Source of the DNA: Kiritimatiellia bacterium
Lineage (GTDB): Bacteria > Verrucomicrobiota > Kiritimatiellia > CAIQIC01 > JAGNIJ01
NCBI GenBank assembly: GCA_018001225.1
Contig: JAGNIJ010000008.1
Location: forward strand, 1-64,000
DNA length: 64,000 nucleotides
Direction: 5' to 3'
Position 1 is the first letter of the stretch, and each line of letters opens with the position of its first letter. Below the pieces are notes generated by a model. That model was given only the letters and a program-made list of their open reading frames with translations. It was not told the origin of the DNA and ran no database searches. This document shows, piece after piece, positions 40,431 to 50,083 of the stretch. Made by a program: the position numbers and the translations under genes.

Positions 40431-42902
40431 CTACTCCGGCAGGATGTCCGGCATCAGGCTGCGCGCCTTGGCCTTCAGTTCCGGGTTCAGCTTGACCGCC
40501 TGGTCCGCGTAGTTGGCCGCGGCCCGGAATCCGCCGTTCTCGTAGCAGTACACGGCGATGGAGAGCGTGAGGTTGGCGCGGTCCGCCTCCTTGACGTCGG
40601 GCGCGGACAGGTAATGGCCGAGCATCTGCATGTACATACGGACGCTGATCTCCGGCCAGGTCCGCACCAGTTCCCCGTGGCTGCCGAGCGCCACCCGGAT
40701 GCCCGTGGTGTCGGCGGCGATCGTCGTGCCCCCCAGCTCCGTGCCCGCGCCGGGGAACGGCGCGGCGTTGATGCGGGTCATGAGAAACTTCTTGAGTTCG
40801 TCCATCCGCTCGTAGATTTCGCGGATGTTCGCGAGGGTTTTCTGGCCTTCGGGCGTTTGCAGCGCCGGCCCGGCCTGCAGCAGGTTCTGGAGCGCCTTGC
40901 GGTAGTCCTTCTGCGCGACGATCGGCCCGTTGGCCCCGCGCACGGCATCGAGGCGGTCCAGGTCCGCCTGGATTTTCTCCGCGCGGACTTTTTCCTCGGC
41001 GGCCTGGCGGCTCGCGGCATCCTGGGCCTCGCTTTCCCGGGCCCGGGCGACCTCCGCGTCCACGTAGGGATAGAACAGCGGGCTCGTTTTGCGGAGAAAC
41101 TCCTCCCAGGTGGACCGGGCCTTCGCGCCCTGACCGTGCTTCATCCACTCGTCCGCGGATTCCTTCTGGAACCGGAAGCCGGACACCTGTTCCTTCCAGG
41201 CCCGGGCGGCGGCCTGGAGCCCGTACGGCCAGGCAGGCTCGCTCGACGTGGCCCCGGCATACGCGTTGAAACCGGCCTCCGCGCCGACGAGGTCCAGGCG
41301 GCGCAACGCCGCCAGCCCGGAAAAGAGCTTGGCCAGATCGTTGTAGGCCGGCGGCCACTTGGCGGTCTCCTTCCTGACGCTGTCCTCGGTAGCCTCGTTC
41401 AGCAGGAGGCTGGCGAGCGTCCGGGCGAGGACGCCCTGATCGGCGCCCTCCGGTGCCACGGCCTGCAGCGGGCTTCGCAGCGCCTCGAGAAGGGGCTTGG
41501 CTTCGGCCTCGTTCCCGGACGCCAGCGCCCCGACGGCGTCCAGCAGCTGGAGCCAGGCCACCGTCGCGCCGGCCGTGTCCAAGCCCGTCTGCAGCCGCTT
41601 CGCTTGCAGGCGCAGCGCATCCGCCTGCCCGCCGGTCACCTGGCGCATGGCGGCCAGAATGGCCGATTCCATCTCGCGCGGGAACGGGCCGGCCGCGACG
41701 GCCGTCGAACCGGAGTCCGGCGGCTTTACGACGGCCGTCGTGCCCGTGGCCGGGGTCGGCGTCCGGGGGGTACCGACCCGCATCGTCGGCGGCAGGACGG
41801 GCGCGGGCGGCTTCTCCTCGGGCTTCTTAATCACGCGGACGAGGATCACGGCGAGGACAATGATGAGCAGGAGGAGCCCGCCGACGAGGCCCAGCACGGG
41901 GGCCAGCGAGCTCTTCTTTTCCTTCCGGTGATGCCCGCCGCTTTCCAGCTTGGCCACCCGGTGCGCTTCGCGCAGGTCGGTCAACAGCGAGGGATACGTG
42001 GGATACCGCATGAACGGGTCCGCCTCGAGCATGCGCCCGATGACGTCGGCGGTCTCGGGCTGCAGCGCGGGCCGCACCACGCGGATGCTGACGGCGGGAT
42101 TCTTCAGGCGGGCCAGCACGACGTCGGTCGCGGTCTGCCCGTCGAACGGCGGCTTCGCCCCGAGGGCGTGGTAAAGGGTGGCGCCGAGGCTGTAGATGTC
42201 CGAGCGGTGGTCCTCTTTCTGGCCGCGGGCCTTTTCGGGCGCGATGTAATAGGGCGTGCCCCAAACCTCGCCGCCGCGGTTCTGCTGCCACGCAATGAAC
42301 CGCGCCAAGCCGAAATCGGCCACCTTGGGCGTGTGATCCTTGTCGAACAGGATGTTGGCCGGCTTGATGTCGCCGTGGATCAGCCCGATGTCGTGGGCCG
42401 CCTTGAGGCCCTCGGCCACGCCGACGCCGATCTCCAGCACCCGGGTTTCGTCCAGCGGATCGCCCCGCCCGATCTGCTCGTCCAGGCGGCCGCCGCTGAC
42501 AAGTTCCATCACGATGTACGGCTGGCCCTTCTCCTGGCCGCAGGAGTAGATCTGCACCACGTTGCGATGGTTGATGGCGGCGGCGGCCCGGGCCTCGCGC
42601 AGGAAGTTCTCCACGAACTGCGGGTCGTTGCCCATGGCCTGCTTCATGACCTTGATGGCCACGTAGCGGCCGAGGGCCTGGTCCAGCGCCTTGTACACCG
42701 CCCCCATGCCGCCGGCGCCCAGCAGTTCCAGCAGCAGGAACTGGCCCAGCAGCGCGGGCACCATCTGCTTCAGCCCGCATTGCGGGCAAACGACGGAGGA
42801 GAAAGACGGCAGGCGGCTGACGTCCAGGTGCGCGTTGCATTTCCGGCAGGCGATCTTCTCGACCGGATCCGCCAGGATGCTTATGGTCTCTTCGCCGGAC
42901 AC
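40431..42902 (-). CDS. Membrane-anchored Ser/Thr protein kinase with N-terminal zinc ribbon
   Basis: The 823-residue Hanks-type kinase starts with a zinc ribbon (C19-x2-C22, C39-x2-C42). The kinase domain spans about 54-320: GAGGMG loop, lysine in VAIK (84), catalytic loop HGDIKPAN (176-183; HGD rather than HRD), DFG (196-198), the activation segment GTPYYIAPEKARG and DIYSLGATLYHAL. A membrane helix follows at about 332-357 (LAPVLGLVGGLLLLIIVLAVILV). A Pro-rich linker and a long extracytoplasmic helical region (about 400-823) with coiled-coil-like and TPR-like stretches complete it. The GTG start has GAGG close upstream; longer frames lack kinase similarity. It probably senses envelope signals; targets unknown. 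Confidence 0.88.
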   Translation of the reverse strand: MSGEETISILADPVEKIACRKCNAHLDVSRLPSFSSVVCPQCGLKQMVPALLGQFLLLELLGAGGMGAVYKALDQALGRYVAIKVMKQAMGNDPQFVENFLREARAAAAINHRNVVQIYSCGQEKGQPYIVMELVSGGRLDEQIGRGDPLDETRVLEIGVGVAEGLKAAHDIGLIHGDIKPANILFDKDHTPKVADFGLARFIAWQQNRGGEVWGTPYYIAPEKARGQKEDHRSDIYSLGATLYHALGAKPPFDGQTATDVVLARLKNPAVSIRVVRPALQPETADVIGRMLEADPFMRYPTYPSLLTDLREAHRVAKLESGGHHRKEKKSSLAPVLGLVGGLLLLIIVLAVILVRVIKKPEEKPPAPVLPPTMRVGTPRTPTPATGTTAVVKPPDSGSTAVAAGPFPREMESAILAAMRQVTGGQADALRLQAKRLQTGLDTAGATVAWLQLLDAVGALASGNEAEAKPLLEALRSPLQAVAPEGADQGVLARTLASLLLNEATEDSVRKETAKWPPAYNDLAKLFSGLAALRRLDLVGAEAGFNAYAGATSSEPAWPYGLQAAARAWKEQVSGFRFQKESADEWMKHGQGAKARSTWEEFLRKTSPLFYPYVDAEVARARESEAQDAASRQAAEEKVRAEKIQADLDRLDAVRGANGPIVAQKDYRKALQNLLQAGPALQTPEGQKTLANIREIYERMDELKKFLMTRINAAPFPGAGTELGGTTIAADTTGIRVALGSHGELVRTWPEISVRMYMQMLGHYLSAPDVKEADRANLTLSIAVYCYENGGFRAAANYADQAVKLNPELKAKARSLMPDILPE

Positions 42903-43098
42903 TTTTCCTCGAAGCCTGTGTGATACACCATAGCAGCCGCGCCTGTATGCAGCAATCCGGGATTCACCCGCGCGCACGGCACCCTTCCCGCCGTCTCCAA
43001 GGGCCTCTCGTTCAGCCATTCTACTTTTGGCGCTTTTCGGTGCCCGAATCACAGCGGGTTCGTAGCCCCGGCTGTCCTTTCAACAGACGTCCACGGTG

Positions 43099-43121
43099 CA
43101 GCAGGCGCTATGAGCCTGCTG
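43099..43121. other. Hairpin in the kinase-HTH gap
   Basis: CAGCAGGC-gctatga-GCCTGCTG. The gap 42903-43218 (316 bases) holds this hairpin, the HTH promoter at 43164-43192 and no visible gene. The hairpin lies upstream of that promoter and could be an operator or terminator. Confidence 0.4.
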
Positions 43122-43163
43122 TTCTATCCAGAATGAGAATGGCGGCCCCACACCTCATTTCTA

Positions 43164-43192
43164 TTGACGCCTCACCACCCATCCTGTATTGA
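43164..43192 (+). promoter_or_regulatory. Promoter of the HTH regulator gene
   Basis: TTGACG, 17 bases, TATTGA. The leader is about 20 bases and AT-rich, with an AGGTG ribosome site before the ATG at 43219. Confidence 0.6.
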
Positions 43193-43218
43193 TCTATTTT
43201 AGAACATAAAGGTGAAGT

Positions 43219-43563
43219 ATGACGGGTGGAATAAAGAATATAAGCGGAAAACAGATCGCCTCTGCTCGAAAAAAGAACAAACCAAGAGTGACGCAACAGG
43301 AGCTTTCAAATGCGCTGATCAACCTTGGCGTGCCTTTGGACCGCGCCGCCGTGGCCAAGATCGAAATCGGGTTGCGGGGCGTCCTGGACTACGAATTGCT
43401 GGCCATCTCCCGCGTCCTGGACGTGAGCTTGGACTGGCTCCTGGCGGGCGATCTCGCCGAACCGCAGGGCGAAATCGCGCCGCCGCCGCGGCCCGCCGCT
43501 GAAGAAGAAACCGCGACCGAACCGCCCGCGCGGGATGATGACCGGGCCCTGGTCTTCCTGTAG
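43219..43563 (+). CDS. XRE-type helix-turn-helix protein
   Basis: The 114-residue protein has an N-terminal HTH_3 domain, about residues 8-75: ISGKQIASARKKNKPRVTQQELSNALINLGVPLDRAAVAKIEIGLRGVLDYELLAISRVLDVSLDWLLAGD. This is the usual XRE layout with the recognition helix around RAAVAKIE and the closing DVSLDWLL. A disordered Pro/Glu-rich tail (PPPRPAAEEETATEPPARDDD) follows. The tail is strongly acidic and the first 100 bases of the gene are less GC-rich than the rest. It is a single-gene unit, convergent with ligA. DNA target unknown; self-regulation is common in the family. Confidence 0.82.
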   Translation: MTGGIKNISGKQIASARKKNKPRVTQQELSNALINLGVPLDRAAVAKIEIGLRGVLDYELLAISRVLDVSLDWLLAGDLAEPQGEIAPPPRPAAEEETATEPPARDDDRALVFL

Positions 43564-43569
43564 TCGCGG

Positions 43570-45732
<2,163 letters not shown>

Positions 45733-45738
<6 letters not shown>

Positions 45739-46113
45739 GCGCTGCCGATTCGTTTTCACCATCCACGCCGCCAGGACTGCCACGGCGGCCCCGGCGGTAT
45801 CCGCCAGCCAATCCGCGGCCTCCATGGACCGCGTCGGCACGAAATACTGGTGGATCTCGTCCAGGCCACCATACAACGAGGCCAGGACAAAGGCGAGCGC
45901 GGCCGAGCGCCAGGCCGCCAGGCCCAGCCGGGCGGAAAGCGCGCGGAAGAGCCACAGGGCGAGGATGCCGAAGAAGAGGGCATGGAGGACCTTGTCCTCG
46001 TGCGGGTAGGCCAGCGGGCGCGGGAAGCTGGGGCGCGAACTCAAGTAAAAGATCGCCCCCGCCCAGGCGAGCGGCGGCAGCCAGTAATAGAGCCGGGGGC
46101 CAAGGGCCTTCAC
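45733..46113 (-). CDS. VanZ-like membrane protein
   Basis: The 126-residue protein has four hydrophobic helices and the VanZ pattern: WLPPLAWAGAIFYLSSRPSFP, then DKVLHALFFGILALWLFRAL, LAFVLASLYGGLDEIHQYFVPTRSMEAADWLADTAGAAVAV. The DKxxH and DE(I/L)HQ...R...D motif is diagnostic. VanZ relatives are small membrane proteins of uncertain role (teicoplanin resistance in the founding member). The GTG start overlaps the stop of the upstream RMD1-like gene by 4 bases (GTGA). The stop codon TAG lies in a family B repeat. Confidence 0.85.
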
Positions 46114-47219
46114 AGCCCCCACCGCCTGGAAACAAAGGGCCAGACGATCTCGAAGGCGATGAGCAGGATGATGATCCACTCGAGGATTTCCAGCCGACGG
46201 TTCGCGTTGCGGTCGCTCAACTTCTCGTAGAGGCTCTCGATGGTGTCCAGCTTGCGGAGGTTGCCGGTGTTCCATTCCGCGAGGTGGAAGCGCTGGGAGG
46301 CCAGGCGGTAGACGCGGGCGAGGTACTGGTCGCCGAGCAGCTTGAGCGCGTTGCTGACGCGCTCGAAGAGGATCGCCCCGTCCACCTGCATCTGCCCGAC
46401 GCGTCGCAGGCTGGACATGCGGGAGAGGCCCAGCAGGCGCTGCCAGGTGAAGCGCGAGAGGAGTTCGTAGGAGCGGTCGAGCGAATCGTCGAGCTGGGCG
46501 TCAAGCACGCGCAGCTCGAGCAACTCGATGTTGGCGAACTCCAGCACGTCGAGCACGTCGCCGGCGTCGCGGTCGAAGATCAGCGCCGCGTTCCAATCGA
46601 TCAGCGTCAGGTCGTCGGGGCCATAGGAGAGCTGGACGGAGACGGCGTCGGCGACCTCCTGGGCGGAGAGCGGGCCGGTCTCGGCGCGCAGGATGCGCGC
46701 GATTTCCTCGCCGTGCTGCGCGGGCAACTGGTCCAGCGGGCCGGGCCGCTCCGCGTCGCGCACCTCGAACATGAGGTAATCCTCCACGGGGTCGGGCGGA
46801 CGGGGCCGCGACACGGCCCCGCGGATCCGGAGCAGCAGGTCCTCGACGCGGCGCCGGGCGTCGCGCTCGAGCGCGGCGCCGGCGTTGAGTTCGCAGCTCA
46901 AGCGGCCCGCTTCGGCCAGGGGTCCCTCGAACGGGATGGCATACGCCACGGTGACGGCGCCGAAATCGTACAGGACCATGTCCACGGCGGGCGACAGGGC
47001 GCGGCCGGCCACCGTCAAGCCCTCGGCCTGCTGGCCGACGTGCAGGGGCGCGGGCTGGTAGCCGCCGTAGTACTTCGGCGCGCGACGGCTGGTCGTCACC
47101 TCGGTCTTCACGTCCGACCGCGCCAGCAGGCGCCGGACGCGCTCCAGGTCGATCGAGAGCCCGATATCGAAGACGTACAGCGCGTGGCAAAGGCCTTCCT
47201 TGACGATGACCGGGGCCAT
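46110..47219 (-). CDS. RMD1/DUF155-like protein with C-terminal membrane anchor
   Basis: The 369-residue soluble protein has a single C-terminal membrane helix. The ending KLDTIESLYEKLSDRNANRRLEILEWIIILLIAFEIVWPF is like that of RMD1/YagE (DUF155) proteins, where helices ending RLEWIVIILI precede the anchor. The N-terminal part (VKEGLCHALYVFDIGLSIDLERV; MVLYDFGAVTVAYAIPFEG) fits the family loosely. A ribosome site AAGGAG precedes the ATG. It is followed by the overlapping VanZ-like gene. Function of the family in bacteria is unknown. Confidence 0.6.
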   Translation of the reverse strand: MAPVIVKEGLCHALYVFDIGLSIDLERVRRLLARSDVKTEVTTSRRAPKYYGGYQPAPLHVGQQAEGLTVAGRALSPAVDMVLYDFGAVTVAYAIPFEGPLAEAGRLSCELNAGAALERDARRRVEDLLLRIRGAVSRPRPPDPVEDYLMFEVRDAERPGPLDQLPAQHGEEIARILRAETGPLSAQEVADAVSVQLSYGPDDLTLIDWNAALIFDRDAGDVLDVLEFANIELLELRVLDAQLDDSLDRSYELLSRFTWQRLLGLSRMSSLRRVGQMQVDGAILFERVSNALKLLGDQYLARVYRLASQRFHLAEWNTGNLRKLDTIESLYEKLSDRNANRRLEILEWIIILLIAFEIVWPFVSRRWGL

Positions 47220-47228
47220 GGGCGCTCC

Positions 47229-47591
47229 TTATTTGAGGAAAATCATCCGCACCGAAAGCAGCAACAGGAAGACACCAAAAATCCGGCGCAGCATCAGGGC
47301 GGGCACGGCGACGGCGATCTTGGCGCCGAGCAGACCGCCCAGCACAAACCCCAGGCAGATCCAGCCGGCCGCCGCCAGGTTCACATGGCCGTGACGAAAG
47401 TAGGTCCAGGCCGCGAGTAAGCCGATGGGCGGCACCAGCATCGCCAGCGTCGTGCCCTGGGCCAGGTGCTGGGAGTAACCAAAGAGCATCACCAGGGCGG
47501 GCACGATGAAGACCCCGCCGCCCAGGCCCAGGATGCCGCTCAAGGCGCCCGCCGCCAGGCCCAGGACAACGAACAGCAGTACATTGATCAT
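47229..47591 (-). CDS. Half-size TauE/SafE-type membrane protein
   Basis: The 120-residue protein has four helices, containing one TauE/SafE repeat: VLGLAAGALSGILGLGGGVFIVPALVMLFGYSQHLAQGTTLAMLVPPIGLLAAWTYF, then GFVLGGLLGAKIAVAVPALMLRRIFGVFLLLLSVRM. Full-length sulfite or organosulfonate exporters have two such repeats (about 250 residues), so this one should act as a dimer. The start at 47591 is chosen for AAGGAG 8 bases upstream. It lies 9 bases before the RMD1-like gene and likely shares its transcript. Substrate unknown. Confidence 0.85.
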   Translation of the reverse strand: MINVLLFVVLGLAAGALSGILGLGGGVFIVPALVMLFGYSQHLAQGTTLAMLVPPIGLLAAWTYFRHGHVNLAAAGWICLGFVLGGLLGAKIAVAVPALMLRRIFGVFLLLLSVRMIFLK

Positions 47592-47699
47592 GAACGCGCT
47601 CCTTCCGACGCTCACCAAACTATCATGGTTATTCTACCCGAAGCGTGCCCGCCCGCCAAGCCGCGCGGGGAACGCCCGCCCTTCATTCCCGGTTGCCAG

Positions 47700-47741
47700 C
47701 CGCAACAAAATCCTTCACGGCCGTAAAGGATTTTGTTGCGG
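47700..47741. repeat. Loopless 42-bp palindrome
   Basis: CCGCAACAAAATCCTTCACGG is followed directly by CCGTAAAGGATTTTGTTGCGG, complementary at 20 of 21 positions. It lies in the divergent gap between the TauE-like gene and pgsA, far from a T-tract, so it looks like a repeat or protein-binding site rather than a terminator. Confidence 0.75.
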
Positions 47742-47833
47742 TCAAAAGGGATCGGAGACGCGGGCGGCCCGGAAAAAGCGTGCAATCCCGGCGGGCGGCA
47801 TGGTACATGGCCCCGAGTGCAGGGGCGATTTTC

Positions 47834-48463
47834 ATGACAGCGGAATACCATGGTTCACACCGCATGACGCTGGCCAACCGGATCACCATTCTGCGGATCC
47901 TGGCCGTGCCGGTGTTCATCCTGATGCTGGTCTACTACACGCAGGGCTTGGCCCGCGGCCAGGGGGAGGAGATCTACCGCATCGCGGCCCTGGTCGTGTT
48001 CGTGGCCGCGGCCAGCACGGACGCGCTGGACGGATACCTGGCGCGCTCCCGCAACGAAATCACGCACCTGGGAAAGATCCTCGATCCGCTGGCGGACAAG
48101 GCCTTGCTGCTCTCCTCCTTGATCCTGCTCACGAGGCCGTCGCTCCCGGCGCTGGAACCGCATATCCCGGTGTGGTTTACACTGCTCGTGATCAGCCGGG
48201 ACGTGGTGCTGATCCTCGGCGCCGCGGTCATTCACGCCGTGGCCGGGGCCGTGGTCGTCAAGCCGCGCGTGGTCGGCAAGATCGCCACGTTCTTCCAGAT
48301 GGTCACCGTCGCCTGGGTGCTCATGCAGGGCCGGCCAGGATGGTTTGCCGTCTGGGTCGACATCGCCGGCGTGTTCACGCTCGTCTCCGGCGCGTGGTAC
48401 CTGGTCGACGGATTGCGCCAGCTCGAGAAGCACTCCGGCGTGCCGAAGCCGACGGCGTCATGA
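47834..48463 (+). CDS. pgsA: CDP-diacylglycerol-glycerol-3-phosphate 3-phosphatidyltransferase
   Basis: The 209-residue inner-membrane enzyme makes phosphatidylglycerolphosphate, the first committed step to phosphatidylglycerol. It has several helices (NRITILRILAVPVFILMLVYY at the start) and the CDP-alcohol phosphotransferase motif DG-x2-AR-x8-G-x3-D-x3-D, here STDALDGYLARSRNEITHLGKILDPLADKALLLS. The start is the ATG at 47834, with GGGGCG upstream; the ATG at 47864 (MTLANRIT) is an alternative closer to the family N terminus. The der gene starts within its stop codon (ATGA). Confidence 0.9.
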   Translation: MTAEYHGSHRMTLANRITILRILAVPVFILMLVYYTQGLARGQGEEIYRIAALVVFVAAASTDALDGYLARSRNEITHLGKILDPLADKALLLSSLILLTRPSLPALEPHIPVWFTLLVISRDVVLILGAAVIHAVAGAVVVKPRVVGKIATFFQMVTVAWVLMQGRPGWFAVWVDIAGVFTLVSGAWYLVDGLRQLEKHSGVPKPTAS

Positions 48464-49827
48464 GCGAGCCGAAGACCCAGCGGGTCGTCGCGATTGTCGG
48501 CCGGCCGAACGTCGGCAAGTCGGCGCTCTTCAACCGCCTCGCCGGCCGGCGCATCGCCATCGTCCACGAGGAGCCCGGTGTCACGCGCGACCGGCTGGAG
48601 TGCGCCGCGGAATGGGAGGGCCGACGGTTCGAGCTGACGGACACCGGCGGGCTCTCGACGATGGACGCGTCCGCGGCCGCCAATCTCTTCGAAGCCGAAA
48701 CGCAGCGCCAGGCGGAGCTGGCGATCCAGGAGGCCGCCGCGCTGATCCTCGTCGTGGACGTCACGGCCGGCGTCCTGCCGCTGGACCGCGAGGTGGCCGG
48801 GCGGCTGCACCGAAGCGGGCGCGTCACGGTCGTCGCCGCGAACAAGGCCGATCACCCGGGGCTGGACGCCCAGGCCGCCGAGTTCGAGGAACTCGGGTTC
48901 CCCGTGTTTCCCGTCTCCGCGCTGCACAACCGCGGCCTCGACGCGCTCATGACGCCCGTCCTCGCCGCCCTGCCGCCGCCCGCCGAGGGCGCCGAGGGCC
49001 CGCCCCTCAAGGTGGCGATCGTCGGCCGGCCGAACGTGGGCAAATCCTCTTATATCAACAAGTTGCTGGGCAGCGACCGGGTGATCGTATCCGACGTGCC
49101 GGGCACCACGCGCGACAGCATCGACGTCCCCTTCTCCGTCGGCGCCGGCGAATCCGCGCGGCGATACCTGCTGATCGACACCGCCGGCGCGCGGAAGCTC
49201 GGCCGCGCGCACACCGCGGTCGAGCGGTTCAGCCTGTTCCGCGCGCAGAAGAGCATCGAGCGCGCCGACGTGGTCGTGTTGATGCTCGACGCCGAGGCGG
49301 GGCCGGGCGAGCAGGACAAGAAACTCGCCGCGCAGATCCTGGAGCACAACAAGGGCTGCCTGCTGCTGGTCAACAAGTGGGATCTGGCCAAGGGGATGAA
49401 GGCGGAGGAGTACGAGGCCGCCTTGCGCCGCGTCCTGCCGTTCCTCGATTTTGCGCCGGTCCTGTTCGTATCCAGCCTGACGGGCTACGCGCTGCGGCGC
49501 AGCGTCGAGGCGATAGATCGCGTCGCCGCGCAGACGCAGCGGCGGCTGACCACCGGGCTGCTCAACCGGGTGCTTCACGACGCCACGGCGCGAGTCCAGC
49601 CGCCGCACATCCGCGGGCACCGCCTGAAGTACTACTACGCGACGCAGACCGGGACGGCGCCGGTGACCGTCCGCCTGTTCGTCAACGATCCCAAGCGCAT
49701 GACGCCCGCTTACCGCGCGTACCTGATCCGCGAACTGCGGAGCGCGTTCGGCCTGGAGGGCGCGCCGATCGCAATCCAGTTCAAGGCCAGCCACGAGCCG
49801 AAAGAGCACGGCTCCTCCAAAACATAG
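48460..49827 (+). CDS. der: Ribosome-assembly GTPase Der (EngA)
   Basis: Der is a tandem GTPase needed for 50S subunit maturation. The 455-residue protein has two G domains, each with GRPNVGKS (about residues 12 and 182). The first has DTGG and NKAD; the second has DTAGARK and NKWD. The C-terminal KH-like domain is QRRLTTGLLNRVLHDATARVQPPHIRGHRLKYYYATQTGTAPVTVRLFVNDP. The start ATG overlaps the pgsA TGA by 4 bases. A GC-rich repeat, then the nrdJ promoter, follow it. Confidence 0.97.
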   Translation: MSEPKTQRVVAIVGRPNVGKSALFNRLAGRRIAIVHEEPGVTRDRLECAAEWEGRRFELTDTGGLSTMDASAAANLFEAETQRQAELAIQEAAALILVVDVTAGVLPLDREVAGRLHRSGRVTVVAANKADHPGLDAQAAEFEELGFPVFPVSALHNRGLDALMTPVLAALPPPAEGAEGPPLKVAIVGRPNVGKSSYINKLLGSDRVIVSDVPGTTRDSIDVPFSVGAGESARRYLLIDTAGARKLGRAHTAVERFSLFRAQKSIERADVVVLMLDAEAGPGEQDKKLAAQILEHNKGCLLLVNKWDLAKGMKAEEYEAALRRVLPFLDFAPVLFVSSLTGYALRRSVEAIDRVAAQTQRRLTTGLLNRVLHDATARVQPPHIRGHRLKYYYATQTGTAPVTVRLFVNDPKRMTPAYRAYLIRELRSAFGLEGAPIAIQFKASHEPKEHGSSKT

Positions 49828-49828
49828 C

Positions 49829-49903
49829 GTGGAGGCGGGACGCCCCCGTCCCGCCAGACGCCCCCGTCCCGCGAGCGCCGCGAGCGCGCGCCGCCTCCAG
49901 AAA
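49829..49903. repeat. GC-rich nested palindrome with 15-16 bp tandem units
   Basis: GTGGAGGCG opens and CGCCTCCAG closes the block. Inside are two GACGCCCCCGTCCCGC units, the first part of the hairpin GGCGGGACG-ccc-CGTCCCGCC, then GAGCGCCGCGAGCGCGCG. It may terminate der transcription. Confidence 0.55.
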
Positions 49904-49955
49904 CCGGTTAAAACAAAGCCTTTCCGACCAATTTTCTTTAAGTTCCTTTTTAAGG

Positions 49956-49983
49956 TTGACGCCCCTATATATAGGGGTATTTT
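49956..49983 (+). promoter_or_regulatory. Promoter of nrdJ
   Basis: TTGACG (49956-49961), 16 bases, TATTTT (49978-49983). The spacer is exactly the palindrome at 49962-49977. The leader to the nrdJ ATG is about 95 bases. Confidence 0.65.
49962..49977. promoter_or_regulatory. NrdR-box-like operator
   Basis: CCCCTATATATAGGGG is a perfect 16-bp palindrome. Its core CTATATATAG fits the NrdR consensus acaCwAtATaTwGtgt, and it fills the spacer of the nrdJ promoter. NrdR boxes usually come in pairs; a second, weaker partner (ACCATCAATATGTGGT, 50001-50016) is possible but imperfectly placed. Confidence 0.6.
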
Positions 49984-50069
49984 GCGAAGACATGGTGCGG
50001 ACCATCAATATGTGGTGGTTCGCCCGGTTTTTTACAGACATAACTGTTTGGCTTTCATTAGGTTGTAAT

Positions 50070-50076
50070 AAGGAGG
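50070..50076 (+). promoter_or_regulatory. Strong ribosome binding site of nrdJ
   Basis: AAGGAGG, 7 bases before the ATG at 50084. It is one of the few full-consensus sites in the window and fixes the start. Confidence 0.85.
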
Positions 50077-50083
50077 ACCTTTA

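Noticed and set aside
49984-50083. Cobalamin riboswitch in the nrdJ leader
   Set aside because: The leader is about 100 bases, too short, and no B12-box-like sequence was recognised. Class II reductase genes also do not need one.
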